From positions 1 to 64,000 of the forward strand of contig JADJPN010000003.1 of assembly GCA_016713235.1 (NCBI GenBank): a stretch of DNA of 64,000 bases, read 5' to 3'. Below the pieces are notes generated by a model. It saw nothing but the letters and a program-made list of their open reading frames with translations, was not told the DNA's origin and searched no databases. Numbering within the stretch: position 1 is the first letter of the stretch; each line of letters begins with the position of its first letter. This stretch comes from Hyphomicrobiales bacterium. Lineage in GTDB: Bacteria > Pseudomonadota > Alphaproteobacteria > Rhizobiales > Xanthobacteraceae. Positions 52,125 through 61,275 of this stretch are shown here, in pieces. A program made the translations under genes and the position numbers.

Positions 52125-52889
52125 ATGAGCGAAGCATTCATTCATCTCGATAGCGTCAAGAAGGTGTACCGCACGCGCGGTCAGGACTTCCTTGCGATTT
52201 CCGAAGCGACCTTCGATGTCGAGCAGGGCGAGCTTGTCTCGCTCGTCGGCCCCTCCGGTTGCGGCAAGACCACGCTCCTGAAAATTCTGGCCGGCCTGCA
52301 TGGGTTCGATGGCGGTGAGGTCCGCATCGGCTCGCAGTCACAGCCATTCAACCCGGCGCGGGACATCGGCATGGTGTTTCAGCAGCCGTTGTTGCTGAAA
52401 TGGCGCCGCATCATCGATAACGTGATGCTGCCGACCGAAATCCTCGGCCTGCCGCAGGATGCCTCACGCAAGCGCGCTTACGAGCTGCTCGATCTCGTCG
52501 GCCTCAAGGGGCACGAAGATAAATATCCCTACGAATTGTCGGGCGGCATGCAGCAGCGCGCCTCGATCGCCCGCGCCTTGGTTCATGACCCCAAGCTCGT
52601 GCTGATGGACGAGCCGTTCGGCGCGCTCGATGCACTCACCCGCGAGAAGATGAATCTAGAACTCCTGCACATCTGGGCAGAGGCGAAGAAGACCATCATC
52701 TTCGTGACCCATGGCATTACCGAAGCCGTATTCCTCGGCACCCGCGTGGTCGTCTTGACATCGGGACCGGCGAAGATGGCCGACAATTTCGAAGTCGGTA
52801 TTCCGATGCCGCGCACGCTCGACGTGCGCAATACCGAGAAGTTTGGCGAATACACGCGCCGCATTTACCGTCTGTTGGGTATGGAATGA
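52125..52889 (+). CDS. ABC transporter ATP-binding protein (SsuB/TauB type)
   Basis: A 254-residue ATPase, ATG two bases after the permease stop. Walker A GPSGCGKTT near 43, Q-loop MVFQQPLLLKWRRIIDNVML near 83, signature ELSGGMQQRASIARAL near 136, Walker B LVLMDEPFGALDALTR near 158, switch His in FVTHGITEAVFLG. The subgroup (Q-loop followed by LLKWR) is typical for nitrate/taurine/NMT1-type importers. Confidence 0.9.
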   Translation: MSEAFIHLDSVKKVYRTRGQDFLAISEATFDVEQGELVSLVGPSGCGKTTLLKILAGLHGFDGGEVRIGSQSQPFNPARDIGMVFQQPLLLKWRRIIDNVMLPTEILGLPQDASRKRAYELLDLVGLKGHEDKYPYELSGGMQQRASIARALVHDPKLVLMDEPFGALDALTREKMNLELLHIWAEAKKTIIFVTHGITEAVFLGTRVVVLTSGPAKMADNFEVGIPMPRTLDVRNTEKFGEYTRRIYRLLGME

Positions 52890-52903
52890 TGTTTGGATAA
52901 GCG

Positions 52904-54508
52904 ATGAACTGGGACGGCATCATCATCGGCGCGGGTCACAACGCGCTCGTTTTACAAGCCTATCTCGGCAAGGCCGGCCTGAAGATACTGTCGATCGACC
53001 GGCGCCACATCGCGGGCGGCGGGTTGGCAACGATGGAAGATCCGCGCCGTCCGGGCTTCCTGCACAACACCCACGCCTTCTTCCAGCGCGCGATCACGCA
53101 GATGCCGTGGTACGCCGACCTCGAACTGGAGCGCCACGGCGCGAAATTTATCGAGCCTGAATTAAACGTCGCGATGATCACCAGCGACGATCGTTCGCTC
53201 GAATGGTGGACCGACATCGAAAAGACCGTCGCTTCGTTCGAGAGTTTCTCGAAGAAAGACGCGCAAACGCTGAAGCGCTGGCAAAGCGATTTCGTGCCGA
53301 TCGTGCGCGATATTCTCTCGCATGAAGCCAAATCCCCACCGCTGCCTGCCGCCGAGCGCCGCGCGTTGCTTGAGAAGAGTGCCGCGGGTCGCAGGCTTCT
53401 GGAGGTGAGCGCGCTCTCGCCGCTCGAATTCGTGCATCAGGAATTCGAGAACCCCGCGGTGAAGGCGGGACTTCTTTTTTTCAACGGCCTTCGCGAGGTC
53501 GATCTGCGCGTTAAAGGTTTCGGCCATCACATCGCGGCGCTGCTCGCGTCGCCCTCCAAGGCGCAGATGTCGCGCGGCGGTACGGCCGCTTTGGCGCGCG
53601 CGCTCGAAAATTCCGTTTATGAAAGCGGTGGAGAAATCCGCCTTCTCACCGAGCCCGCCCGCATTCTGGTCGAGAACGGCAAAGCCGTTGGCGTTGAGAC
53701 CCGCGAAGGCGAAGTCATTCGCGCGAAAACATTCGTCGCGTCCGCGCTGAACCCGCAGCAGACTTTCCTTGATCTCCTGGACGAGGCATTGGTGCCGCGC
53801 GAGATCCGCGATCTTGCATCGAAATTTCAATACAATCTGCTCGCGCCTCTGTTCGCGCTGCATCTGAATTTGAGCGAAGCGCCGCAATATGCCGCCGCAA
53901 AAAGTAATCCCGCGCTTGCCAAGGCTTTCATGGTGATCATGGGCCTCGATCACGTCGATCAGTTCAACGACATCGTGCGGCACCACGAAGCCGGCACGGT
54001 GCCGGACACGGTGATGTGGGGCGCGACTCCCTCGCTGTTCGACCCGACGCAGGCACCTGCCGGCAAGCACGCCGCCTTCATGTGGGAGAAGCTGCCGTAT
54101 TATCTGCACGGCGATCCGCAGAGTTGGGACGCTTATCGAGACAGGCACGGCGAGAAGATGCTCGCGCTCTGGCGCAAACATGCGCCGAATCTCGAAGGCG
54201 CGGTGATCGATGCCTTCACGCGCTCGCCGCTGGATGTCGAACGCGAACTGCCCAACATGCGCGAAGCCGATCTTCTGATCGGTGCGTTCACCAACGGACA
54301 GATGGGCCACGACCGTCCGTTCCCCGGCGCGGGCAGCTATCGCGCGCACATTCCGAATTTGTATCTTTGCGGCTCGTCCAGCCACCCGGGCGGAAACGTC
54401 ACCGGCCTTCCGGGTTACAACGCAGCCCAAGTGATTCTTGCCGACCTTGGTATTCGCACCGATTGGGCGCCGCCGTCGATTGCAGGTCGTTTGAAGGCGT
54501 TGCAGTGA
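52904..54508 (+). CDS. Phytoene desaturase-like NAD(P)/FAD-dependent oxidoreductase
   Basis: A 534-residue flavoprotein. The FAD fold NWDGIIIGAGHNALVLQAYL then GKAGLKILSIDRRHIAGGGL is at the start (2-42). SKAQMSRGGTAALARALENS near 222 and CGSSSHPGGNVTGLPGYNAA near 488 are the C-terminal substrate/FAD contacts of the phytoene dehydrogenase-like (COG1233) group. Despite the family name such proteins act on many substrates. It sits in the operon with the importer, aldolase and TetR regulator, so it is likely to oxidise a pathway intermediate. Stop overlaps the tetR start (TGATG). Confidence 0.85.
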   Translation: MNWDGIIIGAGHNALVLQAYLGKAGLKILSIDRRHIAGGGLATMEDPRRPGFLHNTHAFFQRAITQMPWYADLELERHGAKFIEPELNVAMITSDDRSLEWWTDIEKTVASFESFSKKDAQTLKRWQSDFVPIVRDILSHEAKSPPLPAAERRALLEKSAAGRRLLEVSALSPLEFVHQEFENPAVKAGLLFFNGLREVDLRVKGFGHHIAALLASPSKAQMSRGGTAALARALENSVYESGGEIRLLTEPARILVENGKAVGVETREGEVIRAKTFVASALNPQQTFLDLLDEALVPREIRDLASKFQYNLLAPLFALHLNLSEAPQYAAAKSNPALAKAFMVIMGLDHVDQFNDIVRHHEAGTVPDTVMWGATPSLFDPTQAPAGKHAAFMWEKLPYYLHGDPQSWDAYRDRHGEKMLALWRKHAPNLEGAVIDAFTRSPLDVERELPNMREADLLIGAFTNGQMGHDRPFPGAGSYRAHIPNLYLCGSSSHPGGNVTGLPGYNAAQVILADLGIRTDWAPPSIAGRLKALQ

Positions 54509-55173
54509 TGACCACCGCGCTTGCCGCAAAGAAGGTGACGCCTAAGCGCGCGAACGGCAACGCCCGCGATCCCGAACGCACGCGCGCGGTAATTCTCGCT
54601 GCGGCCACCGACGAAATCACTGCGAAGGGTTTGGGTGGCGCGCGCGTCGACGAAATCGCCGAACGCGCCGGCGTCAACAAGCGCATGATCTATCATTACT
54701 TCGGCGACAAGGATGGGCTTTACCTCGCGGTGCTTGAGGCCGCCTATGCCGAAATTCGGTCCGAAGAAATCAAGCTCGACCTGAACAAGCGCGACCCGGT
54801 CGAAGGCATGCGCGAACTGGTCGAATTCACCTGGAATTATTATCGCGATCATCCGGAATTCCTGAGCCTGCTCGCCACTGAAAATCTGCACCGCGCAGCG
54901 TATCTGAAGCGCTCGAAGAAGATCCGTGAGTTGCATTCGCCGCTGGTCGGCATGATCAACGATCTGTTGCAGCGCGGCGCGAAAGCGAAAGTCTTCCGCA
55001 ACGATGTCGATCCGGTCGATCTGTATATTTCGATCGCTGCGCTCGGCTTTTTCTATATGTCGAACCGGCACACGCTCTCCACCATTTTCGGCCGCGACCT
55101 GACCGCGCCCAAAAGCCTTGAATCGCGCGGGCGGCATCTGGTCGATGTCGTGCTGAGCTACCTGCGACCCTGA
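54508..55173 (+). CDS. TetR/AcrR-family transcriptional regulator
   Basis: A 221-residue repressor. The HTH lies near 24-70 (TRAVILAAATDEITAKGLGG then ARVDEIAERAGVNKRMIYHY then FGDKDGLYLAVLEAAY), a complete TetR_N domain. The C-terminal helical domain (EFTWNYYRDHPEFLSLLATE) binds an unknown ligand. It is translationally coupled to the oxidoreductase and is the last gene of its operon. Three similar palindromes at 47325, 50110 and 55204 are its likely operators, because no other regulator is in the region. Confidence 0.9.
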   Translation: MTTALAAKKVTPKRANGNARDPERTRAVILAAATDEITAKGLGGARVDEIAERAGVNKRMIYHYFGDKDGLYLAVLEAAYAEIRSEEIKLDLNKRDPVEGMRELVEFTWNYYRDHPEFLSLLATENLHRAAYLKRSKKIRELHSPLVGMINDLLQRGAKAKVFRNDVDPVDLYISIAALGFFYMSNRHTLSTIFGRDLTAPKSLESRGRHLVDVVLSYLRP

Positions 55174-55203
55174 ACTTGACGGCAAAACCGCGTTATCGTA
55201 CTT

Positions 55204-55219
55204 GTAACTAGTTGGTTAC
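55204..55219. promoter_or_regulatory. TetR-type operator copy 3: GTAACTAGTTGGTTAC
   Basis: GTAACTA-GT-TGGTTAC lies between the tetR stop (30 bp) and the Gfo/Idh gene (56 bp). Together with copies 1 and 2 it gives the consensus GTAACTA-N2-TGGTTAC, a near-palindrome of 7-bp arms. Confidence 0.65.
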
Positions 55220-55275
55220 TTAAGGCCGCGAACGAACGGCCAAGCAATAACAATACAATTCCGGGAGACGAGACA

Positions 55276-56431
55276 ATGGCGACGCAGCGCCTCGGCATCA
55301 TCATGAACGGCGTCACGGGCCGCATGGGCTTGAACCAGCATCTGGTTCGCTCGATCGTTGCGATCCGCAAGCAGGGCGGTGTTGCGCTTTCGAATGGCGA
55401 TCGCGTGATGCCTGATCCGATCCTCGTCGGCCGTAACGCCGAGAAGGTCGCCGCGCTCGCCAAGCAATACGGTATCGAGCGCTCGACCTCCGATCTCGAT
55501 GCCGCGCTGAAAAATCCAGACGACACGGTTTTCTTCGACGCTGCGACCACGCAGATGCGCTGCGATCTCCTCACCAAGGCGATCAACGCCGGCAAGCACG
55601 TCTATTGCGAAAAGCCGATCTCGGATTCGCTGGATAAGGCGCTCGCGGTCGCAAAGCTCGCCAAGCAAAAAGGCATCAAGCACGGCGTGGTGCAGGACAA
55701 GTTGTTCCTGCCGGGTCTGCGCAAGATTCAGCTGCTGAAAGAGTCCGGCTTCTTCGGAAAAATTCTCTCGGTGCGCGGTGAGTTCGGCTACTGGGTGTTC
55801 GAAGGCGACTGGGGCCAGCCGGCGCAGCGTCCGAGCTGGAATTATCGTGCGGCCGATGGCGGCGGCATCATTCTCGATATGCTCTGCCACTGGCGCTATG
55901 TGCTCGATAATCTCTTCGGCAACGTCAAAGCCGTGAGCTGCCTCGGTGCTACGCACATTCCATCGCGCGTCGACGAGCAGGGCAAGACCTACAATGCCGA
56001 TGTCGATGACGCCGCTTACGCGACCTTCGAACTCGAAGGCGGCGTGATCGCACAGATCAATTCGTCCTGGGTCACGCGCGTGAAGCGCGACGATCTCGTC
56101 ACGTTCCATGTCGACGGCACGCACGGCTCCGCGGTCGCGGGTCTTACGCGTTGCTACACCCAGCATCGCGTGAACACGCCGCGCCCGGTCTGGAATCCGG
56201 ACGAACCCCAGACCATGAAGTTCCAGGACCAGTGGGAGGAAATGCCCCGACAACACGGTCTACGACAACGGCTTCAAGGTGCAGTGGGAAGGTTTCATCC
56301 GCCACCTGATCGAAGGCACGCCGTGGAAATTCGATTTGCTTGAAGGCGCGAAAGGCGTTCAGCTTGCCGAGCTTGGTCTGAAGAGCTGGGCCGAACGCCG
56401 CTGGTTGGATGTTCCCGAACTGAAGGTGTGA
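55276..56431 (+). pseudogene. Gfo/Idh/MocA-family dehydrogenase, one-base insertion in a C-run
   Basis: ATG 55276 codes a Rossmann start (RLGIIMNGVTGRMGLNQHLV) and the family motif CEKPISDSLDKAL near 111, in which Lys helps catalysis. At CCCC 56245-56248 one extra C shifts the frame after DQWEEMP. Reading without it gives DNTVYDNGFKVQWEGFIRHL through to SWAERRWLDVPELKV and a stop at 56429-56431, about 384 residues in all. The shifted frame instead ends at 56343. NAD(P)-dependent oxidation of a sugar or cyclitol-like substrate is the usual role. The four-base C-run makes a sequencing error plausible. Confidence 0.8.
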
Positions 56432-56434
56432 CGA

Positions 56435-57601
56435 ATGGCGACGCTCTCGCTACCCGGCATTGATCGCAAGCTCTCGCCCTACACCACCGGCGAGCCGATC
56501 CAGTTTCCTTCGAAAGAAGAGATCGCTTCGTTCAATCGCGTTGCCTATGCCGCCGCGCATGTCGTCGCCGACCCGCTCGCGAACAACGATCCATGGCTGG
56601 ACGCGGCGGTCGATTGGGATCGTACCATCGCGTTCCGCCACTATCTTTGGGACCTCGGTCTCGGCGTTGCCGAGGCGATGGACACCGCGCAGCGCGGCAT
56701 GGGCCTCGACTGGAATGGCGCGCAGGAATTGATGAAGCGTGCGCTGGAAGCTGCCAAGTCGCGTCCGGGCGTGAAGATCGCTTGCGGCTGCGGCACCGAT
56801 CACATCACGCCGGGTCCGGACGTTTCCGTCGATGACGTAATCCGCGCTTATGAAGAGCAGATCGAGGTCATCGAAAAGCTCGGTGGCCGCTTGATCGTGA
56901 TGGCAAGCCGCGCGCTCGCCGTCGCCGCGAAGAGCCCGGAAGATTACAAGCGTGTTTACGATCGCATTCTTGGTCAGGTGAAAGAACCCGTGATCCTGCA
57001 CTGGCTCGGCGAGATGTTCGATCCGGCGCTTAAGGGCTATTGGGGTTCGGACGATCACATGGCGGCGATGGATGTCTGCCTCGACATCATCGCGCGCAAC
57101 GCCGCGAAGGTCGACGGCGTGAAGATTTCGCTGCTGTCGAAAGGAAAGGAAATCGCCATGCGGCGCCGCCTGCCGCAAGGCGTGCGGATGTATACCGGCG
57201 ACGACTTCAACTATGCCGAACTGATCGCCGGCGACGAGCAGGGCTATTCCGAGGCGCTGCTCGGCATCTTCGATGGCATTGCGCCGGCTGCTTCCGCGGG
57301 TCTTGCGCGTCTTGCGAAGAACGATCTGCAAGGCTTTCACGGCATACTCGAGCCGACCGTCCCGCTCTCGCGCCACATTTTCAAGGCGCCGACCCGCTTC
57401 TACAAAACCGGCATCGTGTTTCTGGCCTGGCTCAACGGACAACAGGATCACTTCCTGATGATCGGCGGGCAGGAGAGTGCACGTTCCATGCAGCATCTTT
57501 CGGAGCTGTTCCGTCTCGCCGACAAGGCACGCGTGCTGCACGATCCGGAGCTGGCCGCTTCTCGCATGAAGAAACTGCTCGCCGTCCACGGCATCGCCTG
57601 A
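56435..57601 (+). CDS. DUF993 family protein (DHDPS-like TIM barrel)
   Basis: A 388-residue protein matching DUF993 (SLPGIDRKLSPYTTGEPIQF start; DPWLDAAVDWDRTIAFRHYL then WDLGLGVAEAMDTAQRGMGL near 52-91). EPVILHWLGEMFDPALKGYW near 186 and KVDGVKISLLSKGKE near 226 look like the Tyr-region and Schiff-base Lys strands of DHDPS-type aldolases; the Lys in DGVKIS is the candidate catalytic residue. It starts three bases after the dehydrogenase stop. Function unproven. Confidence 0.82.
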   Translation: MATLSLPGIDRKLSPYTTGEPIQFPSKEEIASFNRVAYAAAHVVADPLANNDPWLDAAVDWDRTIAFRHYLWDLGLGVAEAMDTAQRGMGLDWNGAQELMKRALEAAKSRPGVKIACGCGTDHITPGPDVSVDDVIRAYEEQIEVIEKLGGRLIVMASRALAVAAKSPEDYKRVYDRILGQVKEPVILHWLGEMFDPALKGYWGSDDHMAAMDVCLDIIARNAAKVDGVKISLLSKGKEIAMRRRLPQGVRMYTGDDFNYAELIAGDEQGYSEALLGIFDGIAPAASAGLARLAKNDLQGFHGILEPTVPLSRHIFKAPTRFYKTGIVFLAWLNGQQDHFLMIGGQESARSMQHLSELFRLADKARVLHDPELAASRMKKLLAVHGIA

Positions 57602-57606
57602 CCCCG

Positions 57607-58434
57607 ATGAATGCCGAGGGACTTTCGATCAATCTCGCGACCGTGCGCGAGCAGTGGAATCTCGGCGAGGCAGTCGAGGCTTGTGCGAAGCTCGGCATCA
57701 AGGCTATCGATCCCTGGCGCGATCAGGTCGCGAAGTTCGGGATCGCCAACTCCGCGAAGGTCATCAAAGATAACGGCATGCAGGTCACTGGCTATTGCCG
57801 GGGCGGCATGTTCACGGCCAGCGACGCCAAAGACCGTGCCGCTGCGATCGATGAAAACAAACGCGCAATCGACGAAGCGCAGGCCCTCGGCGCCGATTGC
57901 CTTGTGCTGGTCGTTGGCGGCCTGCCGCAAGGCTCGAAGGATATCGTCGGCGCGCGTATGCAGGCGTCGGAAGGCATCGCTGCCGTGCTCGATCACGCCC
58001 GCGCGGCGAAGGTGCCGCTGGCCATCGAGCCCTTGCATCCGATGTACGCCGCCGACCGTTCCTGCGTGAATTCGCTCGAGCAGGCGCTCGATGTCGCCGG
58101 GCAGATCGCGCCGGATGTCGGCGTTGCGATCGACGTCTATCATGTCTGGTGGGAGCCGGGTATTGCCGGGCAAATCGCCCGCGCCGGCCGCGAGCAGCGC
58201 ATCTTCGCGCATCACATCTGCGATTGGCTGGTGCCGACCAAGGATTTGTTGCTCGACCGCGGCATGATGGGCGACGGCGTCATCGACCTCAAAGCCTTCC
58301 GCACCATGATCGAAGGCGCGGGTTTCTTCGGTCCACAGGAAGTCGAAATCTTCTCTGCGGGCGACTGGTGGAAGCGCCCCGGCGAAGAAGTGCTGAAAAC
58401 CTGCATCGAGCGGTTCAACAAGTTCTGCAAGTAA
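57607..58434 (+). CDS. Sugar phosphate isomerase/epimerase family protein (AP endonuclease 2 fold)
   Basis: A 275-residue TIM barrel. ATG 57607 follows the DUF993 stop by five bases. LSINLATVREQWNLGEAVEA then CAKLGIKAIDPWRDQV starts the fold. Metal ligands are suggested by Glu in LAIEPLHPMY near 142, Asp in VAIDVYHVWWEP near 177, the His in FAHHICDW and Glu in QEVEIFS near 250. It is last in the Gfo/Idh-DUF993-isomerase operon that lies behind operator copy 3. Confidence 0.85.
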   Translation: MNAEGLSINLATVREQWNLGEAVEACAKLGIKAIDPWRDQVAKFGIANSAKVIKDNGMQVTGYCRGGMFTASDAKDRAAAIDENKRAIDEAQALGADCLVLVVGGLPQGSKDIVGARMQASEGIAAVLDHARAAKVPLAIEPLHPMYAADRSCVNSLEQALDVAGQIAPDVGVAIDVYHVWWEPGIAGQIARAGREQRIFAHHICDWLVPTKDLLLDRGMMGDGVIDLKAFRTMIEGAGFFGPQEVEIFSAGDWWKRPGEEVLKTCIERFNKFCK

Positions 58435-60271
58435 TCAGGCGCTGAGTGCCCCGCGCAGCAGCGCGCGATAAAGCTTGTCTTTCAGCGAAGCTGCATCTGC
58501 CAGTCCCATCCGTTCGACGCACTCTTCCGTCTTTGCATTTTCCGGGTCGCGCAAACCGCGCAACAGGACAGGGATAAGCGAAAGAGGAAAGGTGAGCTTC
58601 TGTTTCAGAAGTTGCAGCGCCGGAATGATCCGCAGCTCGACTTCCGTGAAATCCGTGCCGAACGGAAAATCCGGCAACAGGCCGCGTTCCTTTGCTGCTG
58701 CCAGCGCTTTCGCGATCCGTTCCGGCGTGTTGCCGCGGAACGCGGCGGGAATTTCATAATCCTTGGGAATTTTGCTGTTCTTCTTCGCTTCCTGCAGCAA
58801 TTCGAACTGGAAACGCGAATCCGTTATTGAGAGCATCGCCGCGATCACGTCCTCGTCGGACTTTCCGCGCAAATCGGCGACACCATATTCGGTGACGACG
58901 ATGTCGCGCAGATGCCGCGGGATCGTGGTGTGTCCGTAAGCCCAGCGAATGTTGGAAAGCGTCTTTGCGCCGCTCCCGCGAGTCGCGTTTACGCAGATGA
59001 CCGAGCGCGCATCTTCCAGCGCAAAAGCCTGCGCCACGAAGTTGTACTGGCCGCCGACACCGCTGACCACGAGGCCGTTTTCCAGTCCATCCGAAGTGAC
59101 AGCACCAAGGAGCGTCGCCATCATGCCATTGTTGATGAAGCGAGCTTTGACGCGTGCCGCGCGCTTCTTCTCCTCGTCGCCGTAAAGCTGGTTGACGTAG
59201 GAGATCGCCTTCATCTGCAATTTGGCGCGCTGCGCGTCGTTCATTTCGCGCAGGCGGCGATAGAAGTTCTTCGGTCCGAGAAAGAACCCGCCGTGCAAAA
59301 GCGCGCCCTCGGCTTCGCGTTTGACGACGCCGGCCTCGATCAGATCGAGAAATGAATCCACCAGCATTTCCGAGGCACCGTAAAGACCGCGATCATACGC
59401 GCCGAACTTCTCCGCTGTGCCCGGGTTCAGCGCCGCGATCATTTCGTTGAACGCGGCATTTTCCTGGTGCCGCAGGATAAGGCCCTTGGCCGCGGCATCG
59501 CCTTCCGCGCCGATGCCAATCTGGATCGTGCCGCCGTCCTCGACCAGCGTCGCAACATGCAATCCGATCGCATAGGCGGTGAGCGGTACCGGCTGTTTGG
59601 GCGGCGCGAATAGTGGAAAATCTGTCTTCGTGTTCTCGTACACGAAATCGAACGCGCTTTCCGGCAGGTCGCCGTCGCCCGGCATGAACGGCAGCTCCGA
59701 GTTCACCTCCGCAACCAGCACGAAATTCGCCTGGCCTTCCTCGCGCGCTTCCAGAAGATCGAGGTCAGATCGGTGTTGCAGGAAAGGCTGTAACGCGTCT
59801 CGCCATTGACGACGCGCTTGGCGACAAGCTGCGCGATCACGTTGACCTTGCGGTCGAGAATATAGCGAAACGCATGCGTATAGTTCGCGGAGATGTAATT
59901 CTGCTGCACCGAGGGAATGCCGAGCGAACGGCCCGCGAGCAGAAAAAACTCGCTGACCTGAATATTCTTCGGCAGCCTGCCCGCGCATGCGCGCGCATAA
60001 GCGAGTTCGGGATAGCCGCCGAACAGGCGGTCCAGCACCGGATTGATGAAGCGCGCCTCAAGCCCTGAAACGCTGGGCCGCTGCAAGGTAAGCGCCGTGA
60101 AGATATTCAGCTTTAGCGACGGCTCTTTCGCCGCGCGTTTATAGATTGCGTTCGCGACCGTATTCGCTTTGCCGAGGCCGAGCGGCAAGGCGAGCGTGAC
60201 CGCGCTTCCGGCGAGTCCGGCGATGTTTCGGCGAGCTTGTCGGCGTCGTCGAAATGCTGCGTCTGGCCCAT
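58435..60271 (-). pseudogene. Acetyl-CoA hydrolase/transferase family protein, two frameshifts
   Basis: The minus-strand ATG 60271 codes GQTQHFDDADKLAE, then a lost base near 60219 moves to VTLALPLGLGKANTVANAIY and onward (LPKNIQVSEFFLLAGRSLGI then PSVQQNYISANYTHAFRYIL). A second shift near 59760-59766 leads to LDLLEAREEGQANFVLVAEV and the long C-terminal part (LVEDGGTIQIGIGAEGDAAA, RGSGAKTLSNIRWAYGHTTI then PRHLRDIVVTEYGVADLRGK) that ends at 58435. The whole is about 612 residues, normal for a CoA-transferase/hydrolase of this branch; the GIGAEGD-type region holds the family's catalytic Glu. Both shifts would be cured by single bases. Confidence 0.75.
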
Positions 60272-60316
60272 GGGCCCGAGTCTAGCGCAGCATCGTGCGA
60301 AAGCGAATGACGGCGG

Positions 60317-61241
60317 TTATTTCTTCGACAGGTCGATGCCGGCGGCTTTGGCGGCCATCGCGACGTATTTCTGCGTCTGCTGGAACGCGCCTTCCAGCGC
60401 CTGCGCCGTCTTCATGTCGGAGATTTCCGCGAACTTGGCGGCGATCGCATCCGGCGTGCGCTCCTCCGGCGGGAAGTAGACGCCCTGTGTCTCGACAATA
60501 CGGATCACCGAGTAAACGCCGGCGCCCGCGCCCATGATGGTGCGTGAAGGCGCGTTCTCGCTCACCATATAAAGCACGGCGGGTGTGATCGCCTCCGGCT
60601 GCATGAGAAAGCACGTTCGGCGGCAGCAATTCTTCCGGTCATGCGCGTCGCCGCGGTCGGGAAAGCGTGTTCACACGGATGTTGAACTTCTGCCCCTCGT
60701 GGTGAAGCACGTTCATGAGGCCGACCATCGCGGCTTTTGCCGCACCGTAATTGGACTGGCCGAAGTTGCCGAACAAGCCTGACGACGAGGAGGTGAGCAC
60801 GATACGTCCATAATTCTGCTCACGCATGGTTTCCCATGCGGCCTTGCAGCAGTTCACCGAACCGATGAGATGCACTTCGAGCACCAGCCGGAAATCGTCG
60901 AGCTCCATCTTGGCGAAGCTCTTGTCGCGCAGGATGCCGGCATTATTGACAAGAACGTCGACGCGGCCCCACTTCTTCTTGGCGTCCTCGATCATCGCCT
61001 CGACTTCGTTATATTTTGCGACGTTCGCGCCGTTGGCCATGGCATCGCCGCCCTTCGCCTTGATCTCCTGCACGACGGTTTCCGCCGCCGACAGCGATCC
61101 ACCTGAGCCATCGCGCGTACCGCCCAGATCGTTCACCACCACCTTTGCGCCGAGCGCGGCCAGCGCAAGCGCGTGAGACTTGCCGATGCCGTTCCCGGCT
61201 CCGGTGACGATGGCGACGCGATTATCGAAGCGAATGGTCAT
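60317..61241 (-). pseudogene. Short-chain dehydrogenase (multifunctional-enzyme/HSD17B4-like), three indels close together
   Basis: ATG 61241 has AAGGGG ahead. The first 200 residues are intact: NRVAIVTGAGNGIGKSHALA (cofactor fold), LVNNAGILRDKSFAKM, SSSSGLFGNFGQSNYGAAKA with the Ser/Tyr/Lys catalytic set. Frame is lost at FNIRVNTLS. Between 60610 and 60662 three single-base indels, next to CCC and GG runs, separate the pieces PTAATRMTEELLPPNVLS and MQPEAITPAVLYMVSENAPS. The C-terminus ends at 60317. A rebuilt protein of about 304 residues suits a 3-hydroxyacyl-CoA dehydrogenase linked to the adjacent acyl-CoA dehydrogenases. Confidence 0.8.
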
Positions 61242-61275
61242 TTTATTCCCCTTTCGATTTTCCTGTCGTTGAAAG

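Noticed and set aside
53162..54529. Long open frame antisense to the phytoene desaturase-like gene
   Set aside because: It is a shadow frame; the plus strand carries clear FAD motifs at both ends and tight operon overlaps.
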